DNA of 10,369 bases from Propionibacteriaceae bacterium (GCA_905372155.1 CAJPNZ010000108.1:1-10369), one strand, 5' to 3'. Counted from the first letter of the stretch, positions 1-7,219 are shown. Translations and numbers: made by a program. Notes: generated from the letters alone by a model not told the origin.

Positions 1-1
1 C

Positions 2-40
2 GGCTCAACCAACTTCCACTTCTCCAAGCCGGTTGAGCCA
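2..40. repeat. Inverted repeat, GGCTCAACC/GGTTGAGCC
   Basis: A 9-bp perfect inverted repeat (2-10 and 32-40) has 21 bases between its arms. It lies in the gene-free 145 bases beyond the 3' end of the HerA-like gene. From memory, the GGTTGAGC...GTCGAAACC motif family recurs between genes in many high-GC actinobacteria. The window starts inside this element, so its left part may be missing. It could act as a transcript end or a small repeat element; no T run is visible, so a classical terminator is not supported. Confidence 0.55.
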
Positions 41-66
41 GCACGTGAGCGCCAGCGAACGGCTGA

Positions 67-126
67 GTCGAAACCACCCCCGACACCCGGCAGACAAACC
101 CAACCCCAGGTCACCATGGTTTCGAC
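67..126. repeat. Inverted repeat GTCGAAACCA/TGGTTTCGAC
   Basis: A 10-bp perfect inverted repeat (67-76 and 117-126) has a 40-base centre. Together with the preceding repeat it forms a composite in the order GGTTGAGCC, GTCGAAACCA, TGGTTTCGAC. The right arm ends 19 bases before the stop codon of the HerA-like gene, which is transcribed towards it, so its transcript would fold through this element. Confidence 0.5.
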
Positions 127-145
127 ACGGGCCGGGAAGCGACCT

Positions 146-1732
146 TTATCGCCGCCTGCCCGTGCCGAACAGGCCCCGGACGATCTCACGGGTGACGGTG
201 CGGATCACCTGCATGATGCCGCGGCTGGCGATCCGTTCCACCGCCGACGTGCGACCGCGACCCGATCCCGACGACCGCCCCTCCGAGCGTTCCGCCTGAC
301 GCTGTTCCTTCTCCTCCTGGGCGCGGCGTTCGGCCTCGGCCTTCTCCGCCTCGGCGCGCTGCCGTTCCTCCTCGGCCGCTTTCGCGCCGGCCTCCAGTTT
401 CGCGGTGAGGATCTCGTAGGCCGACTCGCGGTCGATGGCCTGCCCGTACTTCGCCATCAGCGGCGAGGCCACCACCGCCTGCTGCATCACGGCGGCGTCG
501 GTGGGTTGCATCGATGTCTCGGGGGCCCACAGCCGGGTCCAGGCGACGGGGGTGGGTGAGCCCTTGGGGTTCATGACGGTGACGATCGCCTCGCCGATCC
601 CGAGGCCCTGCAGCACTTCCTCCAGGTCGTAGCCCGACTTCGGGTAGGTCGACACCGTCGCCTTCAACGCCTTGGCGTCGTTGGGGGTGTGGGCGCGCAG
701 CTGGTGCTGCACGCGGCTGCCGAGCTGCGCCAGGACGTCCTCGGGCACGTCCTTGGGGGTCTGGGTGACGAAGAACACCCCCACACCTTTGGAGCGGATC
801 AGCCTCACGGTCTGGGTGATGGAGTCGAGGAAGGCCTTGGAGGCGCCCTTGAACAGCAGGTGCGCCTCGTCGAAGAAGAACACCAGTTTCGGTTTGTCGG
901 CGTCGCCGATCTCGGGAAGGGAACCGAACAGGTCGGCGAGCAGCCACATCAGGAAGGTGGAGAACATCTCGGGTCGCGAGGCCAGGTCGGGCAGCTCCAG
1001 CAGCGAGACGACCCCGCGGCCGTCGGCGGCGACGCGCAGCAGCTCCGAGGGTTCGAACTCGGGTTCCCCGAAGAACACGTCACCGCCCTGCTCGGAGAGG
1101 CCGACGAGGTTGCGCAGGATCACCCCGGCCGTGGCGGCCGAGACCCCGCCGATCTCCTTCAGCTCGTCCTTGCCGTCGTCGGATGTGAGGAATTTCAGCA
1201 GCGCGACGAGGTCCTTGAGGTCGAGCAGCGGCAGGCCGTTGTTGTCGGCGTAGTAGAACACCAGCCCGAGTGAGCTCTCCTGCACCTCGTTGAGTCCCAG
1301 CACCTTCGACAGCAGGATCGGGCCGAACGACGAGATCGTCGCCCGCACCGGGATGCCGGTGCCCTGCCCGCCGAGCGCCAGGAACTCGCAGGGCGCGGCC
1401 TTCGCCTCCCAGGGCTGCCCCTGCGCCTCGACCCGTGCGGCCAGTTTCTCGCTCGCCACCCCGGGGGAGGCCATCCCGGACAGATCCCCTTTGATGTCGG
1501 CGGCGAAGACGGGCACTCCCGCCTTGCTGAGGGCCTCGGCCATCAGCTGGAGGGTCTTGGTCTTGCCGGTGCCCGTGGCCCCGGCGACGAGCCCGTGCCG
1601 GTTGAACATCGCCAGCGGAATGCGGATGGGGGCCTCGACGACGGGGGCGCCGTCCATCAGCACACCCAGCTGCACCGCGTCGCCGTCGAACCCGTATCCG
1701 GCCTGAATCGTTGCCACCAGTTCTTCACTCAC
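146..1732 (-). CDS. HerA-like helicase/ATPase, DUF853 family (YjgR-like)
   Basis: This cytoplasmic P-loop ATPase of 528 aa belongs to the HerA/FtsK-like DUF853 group, for which E. coli YjgR is the usual reference; the cellular role is not settled. Visible motifs are the Walker A GATGTGKT at about residues 51-58 and the Walker B LVFFFDEAH at about 283-291 (D288, E289). FFVTQTPKDVP at about 320-330 is a conserved sensor-like segment. A charged Glu/Arg/Ala-rich coiled-coil spans about 450-485, before a basic tail ending in GRRR. The frame stays open upstream to 1858, but family similarity begins at SEELVATIQAGYGFDG, so the GTG at 1732 is preferred over the upstream starts. No good ribosome binding site precedes it. 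Transcription is divergent from the small gene at 1951. The family assignment is firm; the function and exact start are less so. Confidence 0.9.
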   Translation of the reverse strand: MSEELVATIQAGYGFDGDAVQLGVLMDGAPVVEAPIRIPLAMFNRHGLVAGATGTGKTKTLQLMAEALSKAGVPVFAADIKGDLSGMASPGVASEKLAARVEAQGQPWEAKAAPCEFLALGGQGTGIPVRATISSFGPILLSKVLGLNEVQESSLGLVFYYADNNGLPLLDLKDLVALLKFLTSDDGKDELKEIGGVSAATAGVILRNLVGLSEQGGDVFFGEPEFEPSELLRVAADGRGVVSLLELPDLASRPEMFSTFLMWLLADLFGSLPEIGDADKPKLVFFFDEAHLLFKGASKAFLDSITQTVRLIRSKGVGVFFVTQTPKDVPEDVLAQLGSRVQHQLRAHTPNDAKALKATVSTYPKSGYDLEEVLQGLGIGEAIVTVMNPKGSPTPVAWTRLWAPETSMQPTDAAVMQQAVVASPLMAKYGQAIDRESAYEILTAKLEAGAKAAEEERQRAEAEKAEAERRAQEEKEQRQAERSEGRSSGSGRGRTSAVERIASRGIMQVIRTVTREIVRGLFGTGRRR

Positions 1733-1847
1733 ACCCCTAGGGAAGCACTGATCGGCACCGTTCCCGGCCAGGACACCCCGGGTGGGATGCGAGGATGCTC
1801 CGACACGGGGCGTTCCGTCGCCGCGACCCGGCTGACGCCGAGGAGGT

Positions 1848-1891
1848 TCCTCCCCCACGTGACCCGTTGATCGGCTCCTCGTGGGGGAGGA
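1848..1891. promoter_or_regulatory. 12-bp perfect inverted repeat between divergent genes
   Basis: TCCTCCCCCACG (1848-1859) and CGTGGGGGAGGA (1880-1891) are exact reverse complements separated by 20 bases. The element sits in the 218-base gap between the HerA-like start at 1732 and the small gene start at 1951. There is no T run on either side, so it is not an obvious terminator. A binding site for a dimeric regulator or a structured 5' leader are both possible. The arms are simple C/G runs, which lowers the weight of the match somewhat. Confidence 0.5.
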
Positions 1892-1937
1892 TGTTGCCCG
1901 GGTTGTATGCCGGTGGGCTGATTGACACGATGATGGC

Positions 1938-1943
1938 TAAACT
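1938..1943 (+). promoter_or_regulatory. -10 box TAAACT for a leaderless GTG start
   Basis: TAAACT fits the actinobacterial TANNNT -10 pattern, and a start seven bases downstream falls on the GTG at 1951. This supports leaderless translation from that GTG over the two ATGs at 1930 and 1933. No convincing -35 lies at standard distance. The TTGACA at 1922-1927 is too close to pair with it. Confidence 0.45.
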
Positions 1944-1950
1944 GGCCGGT

Positions 1951-2244
1951 GTGATCTTCAAGCGTGTCGGCGACTCCCGCCCCTACCCGGACCATGGCTA
2001 TGTCCAGAAGCAGTGGGCCGCCATCGCTCCGCATCAGGTGCGGCTGGATGAGCTGGTCACGACGAAGCGCACCCTCGACCTCGAGGCCCTGCTGGAGGAG
2101 GACTCCACCTTCTACGGCGATCTGTTCGCCCACGTCGTCTCCTGGCGCGGCGACCTGTACCTGGAGGACGGCCTCCACCGCGCCCTGCGTGCCGCGCTGC
2201 AGCAACGCCAGACGATGCACGCCCGCGTGCTGGAACTCTCGTGA
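1951..2244 (+). CDS. Small conserved actinobacterial protein with DGLHR motif (ParB-like; often labelled VapB-type)
   Basis: This 97-aa soluble protein has the conserved stretches FKRVGDSRPYPDHG at its start, RLDELVTTKRTLDLEALL at 31-48, EDSTFYGDLFAHVVSW at 50-65, and YLEDGLHRALRAAL at 70-83. The LEDGLHR...ARVLEL end resembles the DGxHR strand-helix of ParB/sulfiredoxin-like folds (inference). From memory, actinobacterial copies are sometimes labelled VapB-family antitoxin, but no PIN toxin lies beside it here and the N-terminus lacks a ribbon-helix-helix. The GTG at 1951 is chosen because homologues begin at IFKRVG and a -10 box sits seven bases upstream; starts at 1930 or 1795 would add residues not typical of the family. 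The LytR_C gene follows 11 bases later, and the pairing itself is of a kind seen in actinobacteria. Molecular function is unknown. Confidence 0.82.
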   Translation: MIFKRVGDSRPYPDHGYVQKQWAAIAPHQVRLDELVTTKRTLDLEALLEEDSTFYGDLFAHVVSWRGDLYLEDGLHRALRAALQQRQTMHARVLELS

Positions 2245-2255
2245 GAGCCTGAATC

Positions 2256-2768
2256 GTGCGCGCCTTCCGACTCCTCGCCACCCCGGCCCTGCTGATCGGT
2301 CTGCTCATCTTCCTGATCTGGGGGGCGAACCTGGGATGGAACGCCTTGACCGCACCGTTGCCCAGCCCGCCGCCGACTCCGTGCGTCACCCAGCAGGTGA
2401 GCACGCTCACACCGAATCAGGTCACGGTTCTGATCTACAACGGCGGCTTCACCAGCGGCCTGGGGTCGAAGGTCGGGCAGGCCCTGAAGACGGCGGGATT
2501 CGAGGTGGCGAAAACCACCAACACCAAGGAACGCATCACGAAGACCATCATCCGCAGCGGCGAGAACAACATCGACGCGGCGAAACTGGTCGCCAGCTAC
2601 CTGAAGGACCCCACCCTGGAGACCGATTCCCGGGTCGATGGCACCGTCGACGTGATGGTCGGCTCCGATTTCGCGGGCCTGACGGAATCCGGCCTGACCG
2701 AGGTTCCGGTCGAATCCGGCACCATCTGCCTGGCACCGAGCCCATCGCCCTCCGCACTGCCCAGCTGA
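2256..2768 (+). CDS. Membrane-anchored LytR C-terminal domain protein
   Basis: This 170-aa protein has one N-terminal transmembrane helix (about residues 7-27, LLATPALLIGLLIFLIWG). A proline-rich linker (PLPSPPPTPC, 34-43) follows, and then a LytR_C domain at about 54-140 starting QVTVLIYNGGFTSGLGSKVG. The domain should lie outside the membrane. LytR_C domains accompany LytR-CpsA-Psr cell-wall ligases, but no ligase domain is present, so this is a stand-alone version of unknown role in the envelope. Two cysteines (C43, C158) flank the domain and could form a disulfide (inference). The start is the GTG at 2256, 11 bases after the upstream stop and probably in the same operon. Only a weak GAGAG-like ribosome site precedes it. 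The tail PSPSPSALPS is low-complexity. Confidence 0.85.
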   Translation: MRAFRLLATPALLIGLLIFLIWGANLGWNALTAPLPSPPPTPCVTQQVSTLTPNQVTVLIYNGGFTSGLGSKVGQALKTAGFEVAKTTNTKERITKTIIRSGENNIDAAKLVASYLKDPTLETDSRVDGTVDVMVGSDFAGLTESGLTEVPVESGTICLAPSPSPSALPS

Positions 2769-3103
2769 AAACCCTGCCCCGCACCACTCCGTTTCAAGGT
2801 GCGAACGGTGCGCACAACCCGGTTTCTCGCACCAAAGCTGCGGCGAACGGTGAAGCCCCCAGCCGGAGCGGGTTTTGAGAATGGTAGTGAACGGGGCTCC
2901 AAGAATGACTTTCTGTTCTGGTTTGCTTGCTACGCTGGTTGTTTCCACCACCTGTCATCAAGCGGACTCCGGCAATCAGAAGCCAGGGCCCGCGGACGCC
3001 ACAGGAGAGGCATCCGGGCCTGAAGACGCGCGAAATGACAGCACTTGGGGATTTCGAGATTTTGGACGGTCCGAAGTGCGGAAAGGGCAGCGAGGAGAAG
3101 GCA
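2769..3103. other. Gene-poor stretch with possible lipoprotein remnant
   Basis: No convincing intact gene lies here. Base composition falls from GC-rich to mixed. A frame open from 2875 reads MTFCSGLLATLVVSTTCHQA and then a Gly/Pro/Asp-rich linker, which looks like a lipoprotein export signal. However, the residue before the cysteine is Thr rather than Gly/Ala/Ser, and the frame runs on into the following gene out of its frame. GCGAACGGTG occurs twice, at 2801-2810 and 2843-2852. GGTGCGA/TCGCACC (2798-2804, 2827-2833) could form a weak hairpin after the LytR_C gene. The stretch is best read as the left border of transferred, decaying DNA. Confidence 0.4.
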
Positions 3104-3578
3104 ATGAAATTCTACCCGATGCCACCAACATTCGCCGAATGGATCAGGACGCGCCTGAAAGAGCAATACACCGAGCGGGAAGCAGAAGAGAAATTCGAGG
3201 AGATCAACAGCCTGTATGAGCAGTTCGTCGCACGATCCCCCGATATAGGCGGGAAAAAGAATCCGATGTCCAAGAATTTGTACGGCGCATTTTCAGCTTT
3301 TGCGTATCATGAGTGCACGGGCCGCTCCCTGTCCCCTGAAGAGATCACGGACATGTGTTACGGCATGATGATGGCAGATAGAGGGGATCAGCATCCATCT
3401 CGTGGGATGCCCCATAGCAGATTTCGCGAGGGAGAACGGCTACGGCGAGCTCATGCCGTACTTCTGCGAAGCGGACGGGGCCGTCATGGAAGCGCTCAGA
3501 GGAACACTTCACAGGGACCACACCGTGGCCGAGGGCTTCGAGGAGTGCGATTACTGGATCAAGAACAAGGAAGATTGA
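3104..3578 (+). pseudogene. Broken ATC hydrolase (L-2-amino-thiazoline-4-carboxylate hydrolase) family gene
   Basis: The N-terminal part begins MKFYPMPPTFAEW, has GGKKNPMSKNLYGAFSAFAYHE, and runs to MCYGMMMAD at about 3379. It matches the start of ATC hydrolase family proteins. The C-terminal part, ISIHLVGCPIADFA, then ELMPYFCEADGAVMEAL, then DHTVAEGFEECDYW, reads in another frame from about 3381 to the TGA at 3576-3578. In family members roughly 60 or more residues usually separate these blocks. Here they abut, so an internal deletion that also shifted the frame explains the sequence. The ATG at 3104 has a ribosome site GAGGAG six to seven bases upstream. Characterised ATC hydrolases open the thiazoline ring to N-carbamoyl-cysteine, but relatives elsewhere are uncharacterised. 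Lower GC than the flanks suggests horizontal acquisition. Without a repair of the frame, the product would be an N-terminal fragment with an unrelated tail ending at 3637. Confidence 0.85.
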
Positions 3579-3734
3579 AACCCGGCTTGGCGCAGGAGGT
3601 GTTCGCGGCACAGGTCGAGAAGATCGAAAAGGCCTGAACCTCCCGGGTGCCGGGCCTCTCCAGGACCGCCACTCCCGGACGGGAACCCCATGGTTCTGAG
3701 CGGCCCGCCCGCAGGTTCGGCCGGAACGGGCCAC
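3579..3734. other. Intergenic tail between convergent units; possible gene-end fragment
   Basis: Immediately after the broken hydrolase, the frame ending at 3637 reads KPGLAQEVFAAQVEKIEKA and then a stop. This looks like a natural helical protein end rather than random sequence and could be the 3' remnant of another deleted gene. The response-regulator gene converges from the right and stops at 3735. GC-rich self-complementary patches are present, but no clear hairpin with a T run serves either side. Confidence 0.3.
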
Positions 3735-4391
3735 TCAGTCGTCGGCCCATCCGGCGTCGTGCACCTTGATCGCGACCTGGACGCGGTTGGTCAGGCCGAG
3801 CTTGTCGAAGATCTGCGTCACGACGCCCTTGACAGTGGCGAGGCTGAGGTAGTGCCGGGCCGAGATCTCGGCGTTCGTCAGCCCCCGCCCGATCGCGATC
3901 GCGACGTCTTTCTCCCGGGCGTTCAGGACGGCCAGGTCGGCCCGCGCGTCCTCCCGCCGGGGGTCGCCCCGGTGCCGGGTCGCGGCCGCGATGACCTGGG
4001 ACACCACGCTGGGTGAGAGGGTGTGCTCCCCCGCCGCGACCTGTTTGATGGCCTCCAGCATCCGGTCCGGCGGGGTGTCCTTGAGCAGAAAGCCCGCGGC
4101 CCCGGCCGCCAGGGCTCGCAGCACCGAGTCGTCGGAGTCGAAGGTGGTCAGGATCACCACCCGCGGCGCGTCCTTCTGGGCCATGAGCTCCTCGGTCGCC
4201 GTCAGCCCATCCTTGCCCGGCATGCGGATATCCATGAGCAGCACGTCGGGCCGGTGTTCGGCCACCAGGGCCGCCGCCTCGGAGCCGTCGCTGCCCTCGC
4301 CGACGAAGTCGACTCCCTCGCGTCCCCCAAGCATCAGCTTGAGACCGGCCCGGACCAAGGGATCGTCGTCGATCAGCACCACCCTCACCAT
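3735..4391 (-). CDS. Response regulator, NarL/FixJ family with LuxR-type HTH
   Basis: This 218-aa cytoplasmic DNA-binding regulator starts with a receiver domain (about 1-120). It has the acidic pocket D8-D9-D10, the phosphate-accepting D54 in MDIRMPG, the T82/T83 switch and K104 in LLKDTPP. A LuxR-type helix-turn-helix occupies about 148-210 (LNAREKDVAIAIGRGLTNAE, then LSLATVKGVVTQIFDKLGL). The length is normal for the family. The ATG at 4391 overlaps the end of the kinase gene by 7 bases, so the pair is translationally coupled and almost certainly cognate. The likely target is the divergent ABC transporter operon and its own promoter in 5573-5701 (inference from position). Confidence 0.95.
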   Translation of the reverse strand: MVRVVLIDDDPLVRAGLKLMLGGREGVDFVGEGSDGSEAAALVAEHRPDVLLMDIRMPGKDGLTATEELMAQKDAPRVVILTTFDSDDSVLRALAAGAAGFLLKDTPPDRMLEAIKQVAAGEHTLSPSVVSQVIAAATRHRGDPRREDARADLAVLNAREKDVAIAIGRGLTNAEISARHYLSLATVKGVVTQIFDKLGLTNRVQVAIKVHDAGWADD

Positions 4392-5572
4392 GGCATCCAC
4401 GCCTCCAATTGAAACACGTCGTCCCGGATTCCGTGCTCGATCCAGCCGTCGACGAGGCCCGTCCGCTCGGCCAGCCCGAGTAGACCATAGCCGCCTCCGG
4501 GGACGGCGGCGCCGCGTCCGTTCACCAGGTTGCGCAGCTCGATCCACAGCCCGGAGCCGGGGCCGCCGCTGAGTCGCACCTCGACCTTGGTTCCCGGCGC
4601 GTGCTTGCGGGCATTGGTGAGCCCCTCCTGCACGATCCGGTAGGCGTGGCGGCCCACCGCGGGCGAGAGCCCCTCCAGGGTCACGCCGCTGAACTCGATC
4701 CGCAGCCCGGCCGCCCGGTTGTCGGCGATGAGGCCCGGCAGGTCGGCGAGGGTGGGCTGCGGCCGGTCCCCGTCCTCCCCCCGCAGCGACCCGAGAACGC
4801 CCCGCAACTCGGTCAGCGCCAGATTGGCGTTCTCCCGGATGGTCTCGGCGATCTCGCGGGTCTGCTCGGGGTTGAGGTCGTCCCGATAGGCCAGCGCCCC
4901 GGAGTACATGCTGACCAGCGAGATCCGGTGGGCCAGCACGTCGTGCATCTCCCGGGCGATACGTTGGCGTTCGGCGGCCTGCCCCTGGGCAACCCGCAGC
5001 TGCTGCTCCCGTTCGGCCTGCTCCACCTGGGCCCGCATCGAAGCGATCAGCTCCCGACGGGCCCCGGTGTACATGCCGATCGCCACCAGCACCACCGTGT
5101 AGAGGAGCAATACCCCGCCGCCGACGATCAGAGGCCACGGCTCCTGCAGCGGCGTGTCATTCACCCGCAGGACCGTGACCGTGGGCAGCCCCAGGCCCCG
5201 CCGGACCGGGCCGGACAAGAGCTGGAACCCGATGAAGACGGCCCCGGCCGGGAGGATTTCCTTCCACCGTCGTCGGGTACACAGGCTGGCGATCCCCCAG
5301 GACGCGAAGCCGCCCAGCATGACCGTGACCGAGCTCAGCGCGCTCAGCGACACCACCACCAGCATCGGGGCCCGCCGCCGGAACCGGATCAGCACCACGG
5401 CGGCGCTCACACCGAGGAGCTTGAGGACCAGGGAGCCGTAGAAGACCGGGGGTGCCTCCCAGAACAGGTCCTGATCCGTCAGAGACGTGGCGATCGACGG
5501 CAGTGCCCAGACGAGAGCCAGCAGGTAGCGCCAAGTCAGCGCCCACGCGCCGAGTCGGTATTCGGAGGTCAC
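4385..5572 (-). CDS. Membrane sensor histidine kinase, HisKA_3 family
   Basis: This 395-aa kinase has an N-terminal half of about five to six membrane segments (around residues 15-30, 45-63, 69-98, 108-120, 147-167) with little room for an outside sensor domain. A cytoplasmic coiled linker (175-200) rich in Gln/Glu/Arg follows. The HisKA_3 dimer/phosphoacceptor helix contains ERQRIAREMHDVLAHR with H210. The ATPase domain has the N box QEGLTNARKHA and the G box GGGYGLLGLAERTGLVDG. The plan resembles LiaS/DesK-type intramembrane-sensing kinases that detect envelope stress or antibiotics and control neighbouring ABC pumps. The GTG start at 5572 lies six bases after a TAGGGT -10-like box, so the transcript may be leaderless. 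The stop overlaps the regulator start. Confidence 0.95.
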   Translation of the reverse strand: MTSEYRLGAWALTWRYLLALVWALPSIATSLTDQDLFWEAPPVFYGSLVLKLLGVSAAVVLIRFRRRAPMLVVVSLSALSSVTVMLGGFASWGIASLCTRRRWKEILPAGAVFIGFQLLSGPVRRGLGLPTVTVLRVNDTPLQEPWPLIVGGGVLLLYTVVLVAIGMYTGARRELIASMRAQVEQAEREQQLRVAQGQAAERQRIAREMHDVLAHRISLVSMYSGALAYRDDLNPEQTREIAETIRENANLALTELRGVLGSLRGEDGDRPQPTLADLPGLIADNRAAGLRIEFSGVTLEGLSPAVGRHAYRIVQEGLTNARKHAPGTKVEVRLSGGPGSGLWIELRNLVNGRGAAVPGGGYGLLGLAERTGLVDGWIEHGIRDDVFQLEAWMPW

Positions 5573-5578
5573 GGCTTC

Positions 5579-5584
5579 ACCCTA
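5579..5584 (-). promoter_or_regulatory. -10 box TAGGGT before the kinase GTG
   Basis: On the minus strand TAGGGT (TANNNT pattern), then GAAGCC, leads into the GTG at 5572, which is the spacing of a leaderless start. The same bases (AGGGTG) could instead serve as a weak ribosome site. It lies in the 129-base gap shared with the divergent ABC operon, where any operator for the response regulator is expected. No clear promoter was seen for the ABC side. Confidence 0.4.
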
Positions 5585-5701
5585 GGCAATACCCCGCGGC
5601 TGTTCCGCCCATCGAAAGTCGAAACCTCGCCGACTTCAGTCGCCACAACACCAGACCTTCACCCGTGGCGCCAGCCCAACTGGCCCGGGTTGGCTGAAAC
5701 C

Positions 5702-6424
5702 ATGATCACCTTCCGAAACCTCACCAAACGCTATGGCGACGTCCTCGCCGTCGACGACATCAGTTTCACCGTCGAGGCGGGAAGCATCACCGGTTTCCTC
5801 GGCCCCAACGGCGCCGGCAAATCCACCGCCATGCGGTGCCTCACCGGGCTCGCCTTCCCCACCGAGGGCGAGGCCCTGATCGACGGGCGCCGCTACCGCG
5901 ACATCCCCAACCCGAGCGCCCAGGTCGGTGTCCTGCTGGACGCCTCCGCCCAGCACCCCGGACGCACCGGACGCGAAACGCTCCGGGCCGCCGCCACCGC
6001 CATGGGGGCGCCCCGCTCCCGGGTGGACGAGGTCATCGAACTCGCCGGGCTCACCGCCGCGGAGGCTCGCAAACGGGTCAATACCTACTCGCTGGGGATG
6101 AGACAGCGTCTCGGTATCGCCCAGGCCTTCCTCGGTTCGCCCCGGGTGCTGATCCTGGACGAACCGGCCAACGGCCTCGACCCCCAGGGCATCCACTGGA
6201 TGCGCACCGTGCTGCGCCGCTTCGCCGATGCGGGTGGCGCCGTCCTGCTCAGCTCCCATCTGCTCCACGAAGTGCAGCAGGTCGCCGACCGCATCGTCAT
6301 GATCGGTCACGGCAAGATCCTCACGGAGGGCAGCATCGCCGACCTGACCGCCGACGGCACCGACCTCGAAACCACCTTCCTCAACCTCACCGCCACCACC
6401 GCTCGCGGAGGAATCTTCGTATGA
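5702..6424 (+). CDS. ABC transporter ATP-binding protein
   Basis: This 240-aa ATPase subunit belongs to the drug/antibiotic-exporter type (CcmA/BcrA-like). Motifs in order are the Walker A GPNGAGKST (34-42), the signature YSLGMRQR (129-136, LSGGQ-like), the Walker B VLILDEP (149-155) with the D-loop NGLD (157-160), and the H-loop SSHLLHE with H186. It powers the permease encoded next, whose ATG overlaps its TGA (ATGA). The ATG at 5702 gives the canonical start MITFRNLTKRYGDV; no strong ribosome site is visible. It is divergent from the kinase/regulator pair, which probably induces it. The substrate is unknown; a peptide or lipid-active antibiotic is a reasonable guess from context only. Confidence 0.95.
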   Translation: MITFRNLTKRYGDVLAVDDISFTVEAGSITGFLGPNGAGKSTAMRCLTGLAFPTEGEALIDGRRYRDIPNPSAQVGVLLDASAQHPGRTGRETLRAAATAMGAPRSRVDEVIELAGLTAAEARKRVNTYSLGMRQRLGIAQAFLGSPRVLILDEPANGLDPQGIHWMRTVLRRFADAGGAVLLSSHLLHEVQQVADRIVMIGHGKILTEGSIADLTADGTDLETTFLNLTATTARGGIFV

Positions 6425-7203
6425 CCGCCATCACCATCCCCGCCCGGGTTCGCTTCGGCAACCTCGTCAAGGCAGAGTCCCGCAAATATGTGAACACCCG
6501 GGCGGCACTCGTGCTCTCGATCCTCACGGCCGCGGTCCTGGCCGTGGCCACCATCGGGGCCATCATCGCCTACCCCGACCTGACCAAGATCGCCACCGGG
6601 ACCGACCTCCTGTTCCTTCCGCTGGGCGCGGCCTCGATGCTCACCGTCGTCATCGTCATCCTGCCGGTCACCTCGGAGTGGACCCAGCGTGGGGCTCTGA
6701 CCACCTTCGTGGTCGAACCCCGCCGGGAACGTGTCGTCGCGGCGAAGGCCCTCGTCACGCTCGGGGTGGTCCTCGCGGTGTGGATGGCCATCCAGCTGTC
6801 GTGGGCGGTGTTCAACGCCGCCGGTGCCGCGGCGCACGGCCTCGAGGCCTCCTGGGAGTTCCACTGGGTGCGCTGGTTCGGGGCCATCGAGGTCCTCCTC
6901 CTCGACGCGACCATGGCCTTCGCCCTGGCGTTGCTGCTGCGCAACACCGCCCTGACGGTCACCGTCTTCGTGGCCGGCCCCGTCACGGTGGGAACACTGA
7001 GCCAGTTCGGCGAGCTCCTGGCGAAGATCGCTGCCTGGATCAGGACCCCCGGGGTGAGCCTGCAAACCATTCTCTCGGCACAAACGGGCGGGCAGACCCC
7101 GGATGCAACACTGTGGGGTCAGTTCACCGTGGGCGTCGTCGTCTGGATCGTCGTCCCGCTCGCCATCGGACTGTGGCTGAACCACCGCGCCGAAGCGAAA
7201 TAG
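6421..7203 (+). CDS. ABC-2 type transporter permease
   Basis: This 260-aa integral membrane protein has about six hydrophobic segments, near residues 29-50, 63-83, 108-130, 152-173, 178-192 and 234-253. The block EWTQRGALTTFVVEPRRERV (86-105) is the conserved coupling region of ABC-2 permeases that docks on the ATPase. The start overlaps the ATPase stop by four bases. The gene ends at the TAG at 7201, 16 bases before a strong hairpin terminator. It is expected to form a dimeric exporter with two copies of the ATPase. The substrate cannot be told from sequence. Confidence 0.9.
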   Translation: MTAITIPARVRFGNLVKAESRKYVNTRAALVLSILTAAVLAVATIGAIIAYPDLTKIATGTDLLFLPLGAASMLTVVIVILPVTSEWTQRGALTTFVVEPRRERVVAAKALVTLGVVLAVWMAIQLSWAVFNAAGAAAHGLEASWEFHWVRWFGAIEVLLLDATMAFALALLLRNTALTVTVFVAGPVTVGTLSQFGELLAKIAAWIRTPGVSLQTILSAQTGGQTPDATLWGQFTVGVVVWIVVPLAIGLWLNHRAEAK

Positions 7204-7219
7204 TCCCCCACCCCCGCAG

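Noticed and set aside
146..1858. HerA-like gene starting at 1858.
   Set aside because: The extra 42 residues are Pro/Gly/Arg-rich, unlike the family, and would run through the inter-gene region including part of the 12-bp inverted repeat.
1922..1927. Perfect TTGACA as a -35 for the small gene at 1951.
   Set aside because: The only good -10 (TAAACT, 1938-1943) is 10 bases away, too close for a sigma-70-type promoter, and nothing TANNNT-like lies at 16-19 bases.
2875..3219. Complete lipoprotein gene of 114 codons.
   Set aside because: The lipobox is poor (Thr before Cys), there is no clear ribosome site, and the frame continues as nonsense across the hydrolase start. It is treated only as a possible remnant.
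3104..3578. Programmed frameshift joining the two hydrolase halves.
   Set aside because: There is no slippery run or pseudoknot at the junction, and the central part of the protein is missing, which a frameshift cannot restore.
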